From positions 980 to 18,013 of the forward strand of contig JAADIK010000183.1 in NCBI GenBank assembly GCA_013151365.1: a DNA stretch of 17,034 nucleotides, read 5' to 3'. Position 1 is the first letter of the stretch; every line of letters begins with the position of its first letter. Source of the stretch: Deltaproteobacteria bacterium (GTDB taxonomy: Bacteria; Desulfobacterota; Desulfobulbia; Desulfobulbales; Desulfobulbaceae). This document shows positions 5,194-12,039 of this stretch, in pieces. The translations under genes and the position numbers were made by a program. Below the pieces are notes generated by a model that saw only the letters and a list, made by a program, of their open reading frames with translations, made no database searches and had not been told where the DNA came from.

Positions 5194-5996
5194 TCATTCA
5201 CTCACGGCCCGGTAATCATCGCCGGGCCTGGCACTGAGGACATACGGTCCGTCAGCGGTCGCGGCGACCGAATGCTCAAAATGGGCCGACGGTTGCCGGT
5301 CGGCAGTCACCACCGTCCAGTTATCATGCAGGACCTTGACCTTATAGGTCCCCGCATTGACCATCGGTTCGATGGCCACAACCATCCCCTCGACGATTCG
5401 CGGCGAGGCATGATGCTTTTGCACATAGTTGGGAACTTCCGGACTTTCGTGCAAACTAGCCCCGACCCCATGACCGACAAACTGCCGGACTACCGAGAAT
5501 CCATGCCTTTCGACATGATCCTGGATCGCGCGGGATATATCGGAGATACGGTTGCCGATCCTGACCTGCTCGATGGCCAGATCAAGCGACTCCCTGGTCA
5601 CCCGCATCAATTTTTCCTTTTCAGCCGAAACCCTGCCAACGGCAAGCGTCAGCGCCGAATCGCCGAAAAATCCTTTATACTTGACGCCGAAATCCATGCT
5701 GACGATATCACCCTCACGGACAAACACTTTTTTCGAGAAGGGATACCGTGCACGACCTGTTCATTGATAGAGATGCAAAGACTGGCCGGGAATCCCCGGT
5801 AACCCTTGAATGCGGGGACGGCATGGTGTTCCCGGCAGAATTCTTCAGCCAATCTGTCAAGCTTGTAGGTTGTCAACCCCGGCTGCAGGCGCTGCCGAAG
5901 CAGATCAAGGGCGCCGGCCACAATCTGATTCGCCTCGAACATGACCTGAATCTCGTCAGGCGTCTTGACGATTATTTCCTTTCTCTGGTCGGTCAC
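5194..5996 (-). CDS. map: Type I methionine aminopeptidase, split by a -1 frameshift
   Basis: Removes the initiator methionine from new proteins. Frame one, from GTG 5996, gives the family N-terminus (KTPDEIQVMFEANQIVAGAL) to VVHGIPSRKK at residue 90, then runs out of register and stops at 5649. Frame two (-1) continues from 5727 as VFVREGDIVSMDFG to TGA at 5194. Joined at the A AAA AAG at 5733-5727 the product is 267 residues with every expected residue: His83, metal ligands Asp102, Asp113, His176, Glu210, Glu241, and His183 (E. coli His79, Asp97, Asp108, His171, Glu204, Glu235, His178). Either the 6-A run is a lost base (7 As would restore one frame), a real mutation, or programmed frameshifting. 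The GTG start has only a weak ribosome-binding site. Family assignment is certain; functional state is not. Confidence 0.9.
5727..5733 (-). other. Slippery heptamer A AAA AAG in map
   Basis: In the upstream reading frame the codons are CGA AAA AAG TGT, which places A AAA AAG exactly in the X XXY YYZ register known for -1 ribosomal frameshifting (for example E. coli dnaX). A -1 slip gives R-K-K-V-F-V-R and joins the two halves of the enzyme without any loss. Upstream I see no good Shine-Dalgarno-like stimulator and downstream only a weak stem (GTCC/GGGT around GTGA). Confidence 0.6.
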
Positions 5997-6009
5997 GGTC
6001 CGGGCTTGT

Positions 6010-7314
6010 TTAATGCCGTCCCTTAAGCCGGCCTGCTTTCATAAACCCTTCGTAATTGCGCATGACCAAGTGGGACTCGATCTGAGAAATAGTATCAATG
6101 GCCACCCCGACAACAATAAGCAATGCCGTACCGCCAAAATAAAAGGGGACGTTAAATTTATGAATAAGTATGGTCGGCATGACGCAGACGGCACTCAGAT
6201 AAATCGCGCCGATCACGGTCAGCCTGGTCAGCACCTTATCGATAAATTCCGAGGTCCTCTTGCCGGGGCGGATACCGGGGATAAAACCGCCGTTCTTCTT
6301 CAAATTTTCCGCGACGTCATCCGGCTTGAAAGTCACTGCCGTATAGAAAAAACTGAAAAAGACAATCAAGGCGACATAGAGGACATAGTACGACACAGTG
6401 CCGGGCGACAGCATTGCCGAAGCCCGCTGAACCCAGTCGACCTTGATGAAACTGCCGATCGTTGCCGGAAACATCATAATCGATGAGGCAAAAATCGGGG
6501 GGATAACACCGGAGATATTGATCTTCAGGGGCAGATGACTGGACTGGCCGCCATAAACCCGTCTCCCGACGACCCGTTTGGCATACTGGATCGGAATGCG
6601 GCGCTGTGCTGTTTCAGCAAAGACAATAAAGGCGATCACGCCGAACATGAGCACCAGCAAAAACGGGATAAAGATGGACGGCAGTTCACCGGCCTTGACG
6701 AGCTGAATCGTATTGCCGATGCCGGCGGGCATCCTGGCGACAATACCGGCGAAGATGATCAGCGATATACCGTTGCCGATGCCGCGTTCGGTCATCTGCT
6801 CGCCGAGCCACATGATAAAGGCGGTGCCGGTTGTCAGGGTCAGAACGGTCATCAGCTGGAACTGTATGCCGGTGACCATGACGATTGGGGTCCCGTCCGG
6901 CCCGGCCATACTTTCAAGACCGGTGGCGATAAAAAAACCCTGGATAATGGACAGGCCCACCGTGCCGTAGCGCGTATACTGGGTGATTTTGCGTTGTCCC
7001 GCCTCGCCCTCCTTGGAGAGCGCTTCCAGCTGGGGAATAACAACGGTCAGTAGCTGGATAATAATAGAGGCGCTGATGTAGGGCATAATGCCCAGGGAAA
7101 AGATGGAAAAATGCTGCAGAGCGCCGCCGGAAAACATGTTGAACATGCCGAAGAGCGTACTGGCGTTCTGCTGGAAGAATGCCGCCAAGGCGTCGCCGTT
7201 GATCCCCGGGGTGGGAATCTGCACTCCCATCCGGTAGACAAAAAGCATCAACAGGGTGAAAATCGCCCGTTTGCGAAGCTCCGGGATATTGGCCGCGCTG
7301 GCAAGACCGCTCAT
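6010..7314 (-). CDS. secY: Protein translocase channel subunit SecY
   Basis: Encodes 434 residues (E. coli 443). SecY is the inner-membrane channel that exports unfolded proteins and inserts membrane proteins together with SecE, SecG and SecA or the ribosome. Ten hydrophobic segments are apparent. Landmarks: TM1 near residues 17-38, the plug region after FNMFSGGALQHFS near residue 60, the TM5 motif MTERGIGNGISLIIFAGIV near 175, TM7 INISGVIPPIFASS, and the ribosome/SecA-contacting loop GGFIPGIRPGKRTSEF near 340. It ends the spc block, 13 bases before map. There is no adk gene between secY and map, unlike many bacteria. Confidence 0.98.
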   Translation of the reverse strand: MSGLASAANIPELRKRAIFTLLMLFVYRMGVQIPTPGINGDALAAFFQQNASTLFGMFNMFSGGALQHFSIFSLGIMPYISASIIIQLLTVVIPQLEALSKEGEAGQRKITQYTRYGTVGLSIIQGFFIATGLESMAGPDGTPIVMVTGIQFQLMTVLTLTTGTAFIMWLGEQMTERGIGNGISLIIFAGIVARMPAGIGNTIQLVKAGELPSIFIPFLLVLMFGVIAFIVFAETAQRRIPIQYAKRVVGRRVYGGQSSHLPLKINISGVIPPIFASSIMMFPATIGSFIKVDWVQRASAMLSPGTVSYYVLYVALIVFFSFFYTAVTFKPDDVAENLKKNGGFIPGIRPGKRTSEFIDKVLTRLTVIGAIYLSAVCVMPTILIHKFNVPFYFGGTALLIVVGVAIDTISQIESHLVMRNYEGFMKAGRLKGRH

Positions 7315-7318
7315 CGGC

Positions 7319-7762
7319 TCATTCCTTTACCGTTCCGCCTGCAGCTTCAATTTTTGTCCGGGCGCCGGCGCTGACTTTATCCACCTCAAGGGTAATTGAG
7401 GTCGAAATGTCGCCGTTGGCCAGCACCTTGACCATGACGGCGTCCGACTTCTTGATCACGCCGGCCTTGATCAGGGCCTCACGGTTGACCGTGCTGCCGC
7501 TCTCGAACCGGTTCAGGTCGCTGAGAGATACCAGGACATACTCTTTCTTGAAAATATTGGTAAAACCGCGCTTGGGCAGCCGGCGGTGCAAGGGCATCTG
7601 ACCGCCCTCGAACCCCAGCTTCTGCGTATAGCCCGAGCGCGAGAGAGCGCCCTTATGACCACGGGTGGCAGTCTTGCCGTGTCCGCTGCCCGGTCCCCGG
7701 CCCACCCTCTTTTTATTGCGGCGGGAGCCGGCTGCCGGTGAAAGATTATTCAGCGTGAGCAT
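7319..7762 (-). CDS. rplO: 50S ribosomal protein L15
   Basis: Encodes 147 residues, close to the usual 144. L15 is an internal 50S assembly protein. The long basic N-terminal extension is present, with VGRGPGSGHGKTATRGHKG at residues 20-38, followed by GFEGGQMPLHRRLPKRGF and a C-terminal globular part. The last codons contain AAGGA, which serves as the secY ribosome-binding site, 8 bases before the secY ATG. Confidence 0.98.
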   Translation of the reverse strand: MLTLNNLSPAAGSRRNKKRVGRGPGSGHGKTATRGHKGALSRSGYTQKLGFEGGQMPLHRRLPKRGFTNIFKKEYVLVSLSDLNRFESGSTVNREALIKAGVIKKSDAVMVKVLANGDISTSITLEVDKVSAGARTKIEAAGGTVKE

Positions 7763-7765
7763 ATT

Positions 7766-7945
7766 CTATTCCTCCACCCGTACCAGGTGCCTGACCTTGT
7801 TCAGCATACCGCGAAGCTCAGGGGTGTCCTTTCTGGTAACGGCTTTGTTCATCTTGGTCAGTCCAAGACCGACCAGGGTTGCTCTGATTTTTTTTGTGCT
7901 GCCAATAACGCTTTTAAACTGACGTATTGTTATCGTATCGCTCAT
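7766..7945 (-). CDS. rpmD: 50S ribosomal protein L30
   Basis: Encodes 59 residues, the length of E. coli L30. Translation from ATG 7945 gives MSDTITIRQFKSVIGSTKKI, then ATLVGLGLTKMNKAVTRKD and LRGMLNKVRHLVRVEE before TAG. The pattern of S.IG....I..TL.GLGL and the HLV ending is the L30 signature. L30 lies on the 50S surface near 5S rRNA. Codons 17-19 contain an eight-A run read without any frame change. Only 3 bases separate its stop from the rplO start, so the two are probably coupled. Confidence 0.96.
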   Translation of the reverse strand: MSDTITIRQFKSVIGSTKKIRATLVGLGLTKMNKAVTRKDTPELRGMLNKVRHLVRVEE

Positions 7946-7974
7946 GGTTCAACCTGTCTGTTCTGTGCCTGATC

Positions 7975-8487
7975 TCAGGCGACCATCTCTTCGACTTTAA
8001 GGCCACGCAGCCTGGCTATCTCTTCAGACGTCCGCAGTCTTCTCAAGCCGTCCATCGTCGCCTTTACCAGATTATGAGGATTATTGGAGCCAAGGCACTT
8101 GGTCAGAATATTCTGCACCCCGGCGGCCTCCAGGACCGCGCGCACAGCGCCGCCCGCAATAACACCGGTACCGTCGCAGGCCGGCTTCAGCATGACTGAG
8201 CCCGACTTGAACTTGCCCTGAATTGCATGGGGAATCGAGACATCGGTCAGCGAAACCATCTGCATGTCCTTTCTGGCACGCTCAACTCCCTTGCGGATAG
8301 CCTCCGGCACCTGGTTTGCCTTGCCCAGGCCATAACCAACCTTTCCCTTGCCATCACCGACCACAACGATAGCACTGAAACTGAAGCGACGACCGCCCTT
8401 GACGACCTTGGCAACCCGGTTGATAAAAACTATCTTTTCAATGAGTTCTTCCTGGTTACCGTCTTTAGCTCGTTTAAAATCAGCCAA
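7975..8487 (-). CDS. rpsE: 30S ribosomal protein S5
   Basis: Encodes 170 residues. S5 lies at the mRNA entry and affects decoding fidelity; its N-terminal loop is where spectinomycin-resistance changes occur in other bacteria. The dsRNA-binding-like N-terminal domain includes INRVAKVVKGGRRFSFSA and GDGKGKVGYGLGKANQVP; the C-terminal domain has GTGVIAGGAVRAVLEAAGV. The start is TTG, with a GGGGGTG ribosome-binding site upstream and the normal MADFK-like beginning. It precedes rpmD by 29 bases. Confidence 0.97.
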   Translation of the reverse strand: MADFKRAKDGNQEELIEKIVFINRVAKVVKGGRRFSFSAIVVVGDGKGKVGYGLGKANQVPEAIRKGVERARKDMQMVSLTDVSIPHAIQGKFKSGSVMLKPACDGTGVIAGGAVRAVLEAAGVQNILTKCLGSNNPHNLVKATMDGLRRLRTSEEIARLRGLKVEEMVA

Positions 8488-8544
8488 GAAACACCCCCGT
8501 TGCTTTTAATTTGTTCACTTGATAATCATCAGGGATCAAGCGCA

Positions 8545-8910
8545 TCAGAAGTCGAGACCGCCTGCACGGGCGCCATCGGACAATGCCTTGATCCGGCCGT
8601 GATACAGGTTGCCCCCACGGTCAAATACGACCTGGTTGATGCCGGCGCTTTTGGCGCGCCGGGCAAGCAACTCTCCAACTTTTTTAGCAGCGTCACATTT
8701 ATCCTTGATTTCCGATCCATCAAACTCCTTGTCAAGCGTCGACATGGCGACCAGGGTGGTCTGTTTGATGTCATCGATAATCTGTGCATATATATGACGA
8801 TTACTCCTGAACACACGCATCCTCGGTTTATCCGCAGTACCGGATATCTTGGTCCGGATGCGCTGAACGCGCTTGATCCGCGCCGTTAATTTTGGGCTTG
8901 TCTTTGCCAT
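8545..8910 (-). CDS. rplR: 50S ribosomal protein L18
   Basis: Encodes 121 residues. L18 binds 5S rRNA together with L5 and L25 and anchors it in the 50S. Landmarks are the basic N-terminus, KPRMRVFRSNRHIYAQIIDD, and the ending FDRGGNLYHGRIKALSDGAR with AGGLDF, all standard. ATG start reading MAKTSPKLTARIKR. The gap to rpsE is 57 bases without clear structure. Confidence 0.98.
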   Translation of the reverse strand: MAKTSPKLTARIKRVQRIRTKISGTADKPRMRVFRSNRHIYAQIIDDIKQTTLVAMSTLDKEFDGSEIKDKCDAAKKVGELLARRAKSAGINQVVFDRGGNLYHGRIKALSDGARAGGLDF

Positions 8911-8936
8911 TATAGCACCACAACTTTTTTTATTTT

Positions 8937-9479
8937 TTAGGCGGAACCGCCGGCCTTACCGACCTTGCGAACGATATGTTCATCAGCATAGCGAATTCCT
9001 TTGCCTTTATAGGGCTCGGGTTTCCGAACCGCTCTGATTCGGGCGGCGGTCAAGCCGACGATCTCGTTGTTAATCCCGTCGATGGTAATGGTATTGTCCT
9101 TGTCAACCTCGGCCGTGATTCCATCCGGCAATTGAAATTCAACCGGATTGGAATAGCCGACGGAAAGGGTCAGGACGGCGGCGGCAACATTTGCCCGGAA
9201 ACCGACCCCCTCGACAACCAGCTTTTTCTGAAAACCTTTTTCAACCCCGATAACCATGTTATTGAGCAAGGTCCTGGTCATTCCCCAGAAAGCCATCACC
9301 CGCTTGCTGTTGCCCTTGGGCGACACGACAAGCTGATCACCATCAATCTTGAGCTCGATTTCCGGGCGGATGTCACGTTCGAGCGACCCTCTCTTGCCGG
9401 TAACCGTAACATGGCTTCCCTTTATCTCAACCTTGACCCCGGAGGGTATTACAATAGGCTGCTTACCGATTCTAGACAT
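8937..9479 (-). CDS. rplF: 50S ribosomal protein L6
   Basis: Encodes 180 residues (E. coli 177). L6 lies near the sarcin-ricin loop and helps factor binding and late assembly. It starts MSRIGKQPIVIPSGVKV and ends with the signature KPEPYKGKGIRYADE, giving the two tandem alpha/beta domains of the family. ATG start; no truncation or odd residues seen. 26 bases to rplR. Confidence 0.98.
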   Translation of the reverse strand: MSRIGKQPIVIPSGVKVEIKGSHVTVTGKRGSLERDIRPEIELKIDGDQLVVSPKGNSKRVMAFWGMTRTLLNNMVIGVEKGFQKKLVVEGVGFRANVAAAVLTLSVGYSNPVEFQLPDGITAEVDKDNTITIDGINNEIVGLTAARIRAVRKPEPYKGKGIRYADEHIVRKVGKAGGSA

Positions 9480-9509
9480 CTTTTCTCCCTCTCCTCAGTC
9501 CGATCATTA

Positions 9510-9908
9510 TTACCAGACCTCACACAGAACCTCACCGCCGACATTGCGATGACGTGCCTCGCGATCCGTGATGATGCCGTGGGAGGTTGAAAGAATGGCA
9601 ACGCCAAGACCGCTCATAACTTTCGGGATCCGGTCGGCCTTCTGGTACTGCCGCAGTCCCGGCTTGCTGATACGGCGAATCCCGGTAATAACCTTTTCAT
9701 TATGAGGACCATACTTAAGATCAATCTTCAAGGTACCCTGAACGTCGTCTTTCAGGACTTGATAATCTCTTATGTACCCCTCCTGCTTGAGGGTTTTGGC
9801 AACGCCCAGTTTCAGCTTCGACAGCGGCATATCAACCGTATCAAAATGGGCCATCGCGGCGTTTCTAATTCTGGTCAGCATATCCGCCAGCGGATCACTC
9901 ATAGACAT
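9510..9908 (-). CDS. rpsH: 30S ribosomal protein S8
   Basis: Encodes 132 residues, the normal length. S8 binds the 16S central domain and in E. coli also represses the spc operon. The start MSMSDPLADMLTRIRNA is the family signature; the first ATG is preferred because GGTG lies 5 bases upstream. The C-terminal half holds GLGVAILSTSHGIITDREAR and ends NVGGEVLCEVW, as is typical. It is separated from rpsN by 111 bases with a hairpin and from rplF by 30 bases. Confidence 0.98.
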   Translation of the reverse strand: MSMSDPLADMLTRIRNAAMAHFDTVDMPLSKLKLGVAKTLKQEGYIRDYQVLKDDVQGTLKIDLKYGPHNEKVITGIRRISKPGLRQYQKADRIPKVMSGLGVAILSTSHGIITDREARHRNVGGEVLCEVW

Positions 9909-9969
9909 ATTTTCACCAATTAATCACGTTGAAAATGAATGTGAATCATGTTCATCAACTGCATATTAT

Positions 9970-9993
9970 ATAGCCCGAACAAACATGGGCCAT
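9970..9993 (-). promoter_or_regulatory. Leader hairpin upstream of rpsH, with TATA-like element
   Basis: The 111-base gap before rpsH holds, on the minus strand, ATGGCCC and GGGCTAT, which pair in 7 positions (one G-U) around a 10-base loop ending TTGTTC. The A/C mismatch this would give on the plus strand shows it fits only as minus-strand RNA. TATATAAT (9972-9965) overlaps its 3' arm, so the site could alternatively be a -10 box, but no good -35 lies 16-18 bases before it. The TTGTTCGGGC element recurs in the rpsB leader. Confidence 0.4.
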
Positions 9994-10019
9994 CACTATA
10001 AAACCGATAATCGAACATT

Positions 10020-10205
10020 CTACCAGCTTGACTTGGTCACGCCGGTTATCTCTCCATGAGAGGCAAGCTTCCTGAAGCACAGCCGGCACATACCGAATTT
10101 CCTGATAAATGCCCTGGAGCGGCCGCAAAGCGGACAACGATTATATGTGCGAACCTTAAACTTTTGTTTAAGCTGCGCCTTGGCAATAAGAGATTTTTTT
10201 GCCAC
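10020..10205 (-). CDS. rpsN: 30S ribosomal protein S14, zinc (C+) type
   Basis: Encodes 61 residues, the length of the zinc-binding S14 (type Z); the zinc-free E. coli form is about 100. Four cysteines at 24, 27, 40 and 43 (CPLC and CRLC) form the ribbon. The start is GTG at 10205: AGGAGG lies 5 bases upstream and the protein then begins VAKKSLIAKAQ as the family does. A TTG five codons earlier also opens the frame but sits inside that ribosome-binding site, so I reject it. Codons 2-4 contain a seven-A run that leaves the frame intact. S14 completes the 30S head late in assembly. Confidence 0.97.
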   Translation of the reverse strand: MAKKSLIAKAQLKQKFKVRTYNRCPLCGRSRAFIRKFGMCRLCFRKLASHGEITGVTKSSW

Positions 10206-10241
10206 ACCTTCCTCCTGCAAAAATTCAATTCCTGGCCCGAA

Positions 10242-10256
10242 CCGGCTCTATGCCGG
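10242..10256 (-). other. Short hairpin after rplE
   Basis: On the minus strand CCGGC and GCCGG pair around ATAGA, 8 bases after the rplE stop. There is no T run, so it is unlikely to terminate. It could be a stability element or chance. Confidence 0.3.
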
Positions 10257-10263
10257 ATACAGC

Positions 10264-10806
10264 CTACTTCTCTCTGAAAGGCATACCCAGCAGTCGCAAC
10301 AGGGCACGTCCCTCGTTATCGGTTTTAGCCGTCGTTACTATGGTAATATTCAGTCCCCGGATCTTGTCGATCTTGTCAAAATCAATTTCCGGAAAAATAA
10401 TATGCTCTTTGATGCCCAGCGAATAGTTACCCCGGCCATCAAAGCCCTTGGGCGAAACACCACGGAAGTCGCGAACCCGGGGCAACGAGATATTGATCAA
10501 TCTGGAGAGAAAATCAAACATTTTCTCATGGCGCAGAGTGACCCGGCAGCCGATAGGCATTCCCTCGCGCAGTTTAAAACCGGCAATGGATTTCTTGGCC
10601 CTGGTCACAACCGACTTCTGACCGGCGATCAGGCTCAACTCCTGCGCTGCTTTATCCACAATCTTCGGATTCTGCACGGCCTCGCCCAACCCCATATTCA
10701 GGACGACCTTCTCCAGTCGCGGAATCTCCATCACATTCTTATAATTGAGTTGTTCCTGAAGCTGCGGTCTGCATGCGCTTTCATAATGTTTTTTCAGTGT
10801 GCTCAT
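10264..10806 (-). CDS. rplE: 50S ribosomal protein L5
   Basis: Encodes 180 residues from the second of two adjacent ATG codons; starting at the first (10809) gives 181. I prefer the second because GGAG lies 6 bases before it and only 3 before the first. L5 binds 5S rRNA and contacts the P-site tRNA. Family landmarks are PRLEKVVLNMGLGEAVQ, AGFKLREGMPIGCRVTLR, the RDFRGVSPKGFDGRGNYSLG region and the ending EGRALLRLLGMPFREK. In E. coli the start of this gene is the S8 repressor site; I did not find a clear copy of that helix here. Confidence 0.97.
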   Translation of the reverse strand: MSTLKKHYESACRPQLQEQLNYKNVMEIPRLEKVVLNMGLGEAVQNPKIVDKAAQELSLIAGQKSVVTRAKKSIAGFKLREGMPIGCRVTLRHEKMFDFLSRLINISLPRVRDFRGVSPKGFDGRGNYSLGIKEHIIFPEIDFDKIDKIRGLNITIVTTAKTDNEGRALLRLLGMPFREK

Positions 10807-10830
10807 CATAAACTCCCGAACAACATCGTC

Positions 10831-11169
10831 CTACTTTTTCTTTGTTTCTATGGTTGCGCCGCAGTTCCTGCAAACTCTGACCTTGGTGCCATCCGTAAGT
10901 ATTTTCTTGCCGATCCGCACCTTTTCGGCGCATTCCGAGCAAACCAGCATAATGTTGGAGATATGCAGGGAAGCCTCCCGGTCGATAATCTGTCCGGGCT
11001 GCGAGGCATCAGTGGCCTTCTGGTGCTTCTTGATCATATTGATCCGCTCGACCACCACCCTGTTTGCCTGCCTGTCAATCTTGAGGATTTTACCAACACG
11101 GCCCTTGTCTTTGCCGGCGATCACTTCAACCTGATCGTTTTTCTGCAACCTTGTCTGTCCCTGGCGCAT
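10831..11169 (-). CDS. rplX: 50S ribosomal protein L24, zinc-ribbon form
   Basis: Encodes 112 residues. L24 is an assembly initiator that binds near the 5' end of 23S rRNA. The KOW domain is at the N-terminus (GQTRLQKNDQVEVIAGKDKG). The C-terminal part carries two CxxC knuckles, Cys77/Cys80 and Cys100/Cys103, a zinc-ribbon form found in many bacteria but not in the E. coli protein. The ATG is preceded by GGGGA at 8 bases. Only about two dozen bases separate it from rplE. Confidence 0.97.
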   Translation of the reverse strand: MRQGQTRLQKNDQVEVIAGKDKGRVGKILKIDRQANRVVVERINMIKKHQKATDASQPGQIIDREASLHISNIMLVCSECAEKVRIGKKILTDGTKVRVCRNCGATIETKKK

Positions 11170-11226
11170 TATTCAATTCCCCGTTTCTCGCTGCCGAGAT
11201 ACCGATTCACGTCACAAGGACGCGAA

Positions 11227-11595
11227 TTACAGTACCTCCGGTGCAAGAGATATAATCTTCATAAATCCCAGCGAACGAAGTTCCCTGGCTACAGGCCCAA
11301 AAATACGGGTGCCCACCGGTTCTCCGGAATCGGCAAGCAGGACCGCGGCATTGTCGTCAAAACGAAGCGTTGTATCTTCAGGACGTCTGATTTCCTTCTT
11401 GGTCCGAACGATAACCGCATTCATGACATCACCTTTTTTTACCTTGGCGTGCGGAATCGCTTCCTTTACCGTCACAACGATCACATCGCCGATGCTGGCG
11501 TATCGCTTGCGGGTGCCGCCAAGAACCCGGATGCAGAGAACCTTCTTCGCTCCGGAATTGTCGGCGACATTGAGTACTGTTTCTGTTTGAATCAT
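11227..11595 (-). CDS. rplN: 50S ribosomal protein L14
   Basis: Encodes 122 residues, essentially the universal length of L14, which forms intersubunit bridges and is the landing site of the silencing factor RsfS. The conserved N-terminal MIQTETVLNVADNSGAKKV, the central GDVIVVTVKEAIP and the ending FGPVARELR with MKIISLAPEVL are all present. ATG start. It opens the spc block and is followed 57 bases later by rplX. Confidence 0.98.
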   Translation of the reverse strand: MIQTETVLNVADNSGAKKVLCIRVLGGTRKRYASIGDVIVVTVKEAIPHAKVKKGDVMNAVIVRTKKEIRRPEDTTLRFDDNAAVLLADSGEPVGTRIFGPVARELRSLGFMKIISLAPEVL

Positions 11596-11646
11596 GGTCT
11601 CACCTGATGAACTTCCCTGTCCCGGGCCGTTCGTTAAGCCTGGTTT

Positions 11647-11675
11647 TATATAAAAATGGGCTTAGGTCCGCTCAA
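11647..11675 (-). promoter_or_regulatory. Possible promoter before rplN (S10/spc boundary)
   Basis: On the minus strand TTGAGC (11675-11670), a 17-base spacer, and TATATA (11652-11647) match the sigma-70 -35 and -10 consensus at 4 of 6 positions each. It sits in the 146-base gap where the E. coli spc operon has its own promoter. The -10 overlaps an A/T palindrome (11644-11655) inside a TAAGCC/GGCTTA outer stem (11635-11640 with 11659-11664), so the signal could also be an RNA structure. Weak on sequence alone. Confidence 0.33.
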
Positions 11676-11720
11676 AAAATAACTGCAAATTTTCGCATCC
11701 CGAATTCGGCTGTCTTTGGT

Positions 11721-11738
11721 CGGGCCGCAACCGGCCCG
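11721..11738 (-). other. GC-rich hairpin just after rpsQ stop
   Basis: Read on the minus strand, CGGGCCG and CGGCCCG form a perfect 7-base-pair stem around a GTTG loop, starting 3 bases after the rpsQ stop. No run of T follows it, so it does not look like an intrinsic terminator. It may mark the 3' end of a processed S10-block message or slow RNA degradation; both are inference. The perfect pairing is seen directly. Confidence 0.55.
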
Positions 11739-11741
11739 CCA

Positions 11742-12002
11742 TCAAACGGCGCGCTCGACAATATTGATCACCCGCCAGCGCTTATTCTTGCTCAACGGAC
11801 GACACTCCTCGATGAGGACAATATCACCGACGTTGCACTCGTTTGCCGCGTCATGGGCCATATACTTAACCCGGCTCCGGATAAACTTGCCATACAGTTT
11901 ATGACGGACTTTCCGCTCAACCTGGACAACGATACTTTTCTCCATCATGTTACTGACAACGGATCCCTGTCGTGTCTTTCTCGTCTTTTTCCTGTCGCTC
12001 AT
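11742..12002 (-). CDS. rpsQ: 30S ribosomal protein S17
   Basis: Encodes 86 residues, normal for S17, an OB-fold primary binder of the 16S 5' domain. Landmarks are GSVVSNMMEKSIVVQVERK, HKLYGKFIRSRVKYMAHD and the ending GDIVLIEECRPLSKNKRWRV. The ATG start reads MSDRKKTRKTRQG. In E. coli this is the last gene of the S10 operon; here it is followed by the longest gap of the S10-spc stretch (146 bases), which begins with a GC-rich hairpin and contains a possible promoter for rplN. Confidence 0.98.
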   Translation of the reverse strand: MSDRKKTRKTRQGSVVSNMMEKSIVVQVERKVRHKLYGKFIRSRVKYMAHDAANECNVGDIVLIEECRPLSKNKRWRVINIVERAV

Positions 12003-12039
12003 TCTTTACAGTCCAGTGGAGATTTTTCTCTCGACCCGT

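Noticed and set aside
5649..5727. Independent initiation of the second map half at GTG 5727
   Set aside because: No ribosome-binding site precedes it, only CTCGAAAAAA, and the half protein would lack the N-terminal lobe and His83.
5997..6012. ATT as the map start codon, behind AAGGGA at the end of secY
   Set aside because: The spacing is acceptable and ATT starts exist (infC), but the protein family does not need the extra residues and GTG 5996 is simpler. Left open as a small possibility.
10194..10200. A AAA AAA heptamer in rpsN, and the similar run in rpmD, as frameshift sites
   Set aside because: Both genes are intact in one frame with full family length, so nothing needs recoding. They do show that slippery words occur here without function, which tempers the map claim.
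10147..11607. A 486-codon open frame on the plus strand
   Set aside because: It lies antisense across rpsN, rplE, rplX and rplN, all certain genes, and its translation shows no domain pattern. It arises because the minus-strand codons avoid reverse-complement stops.
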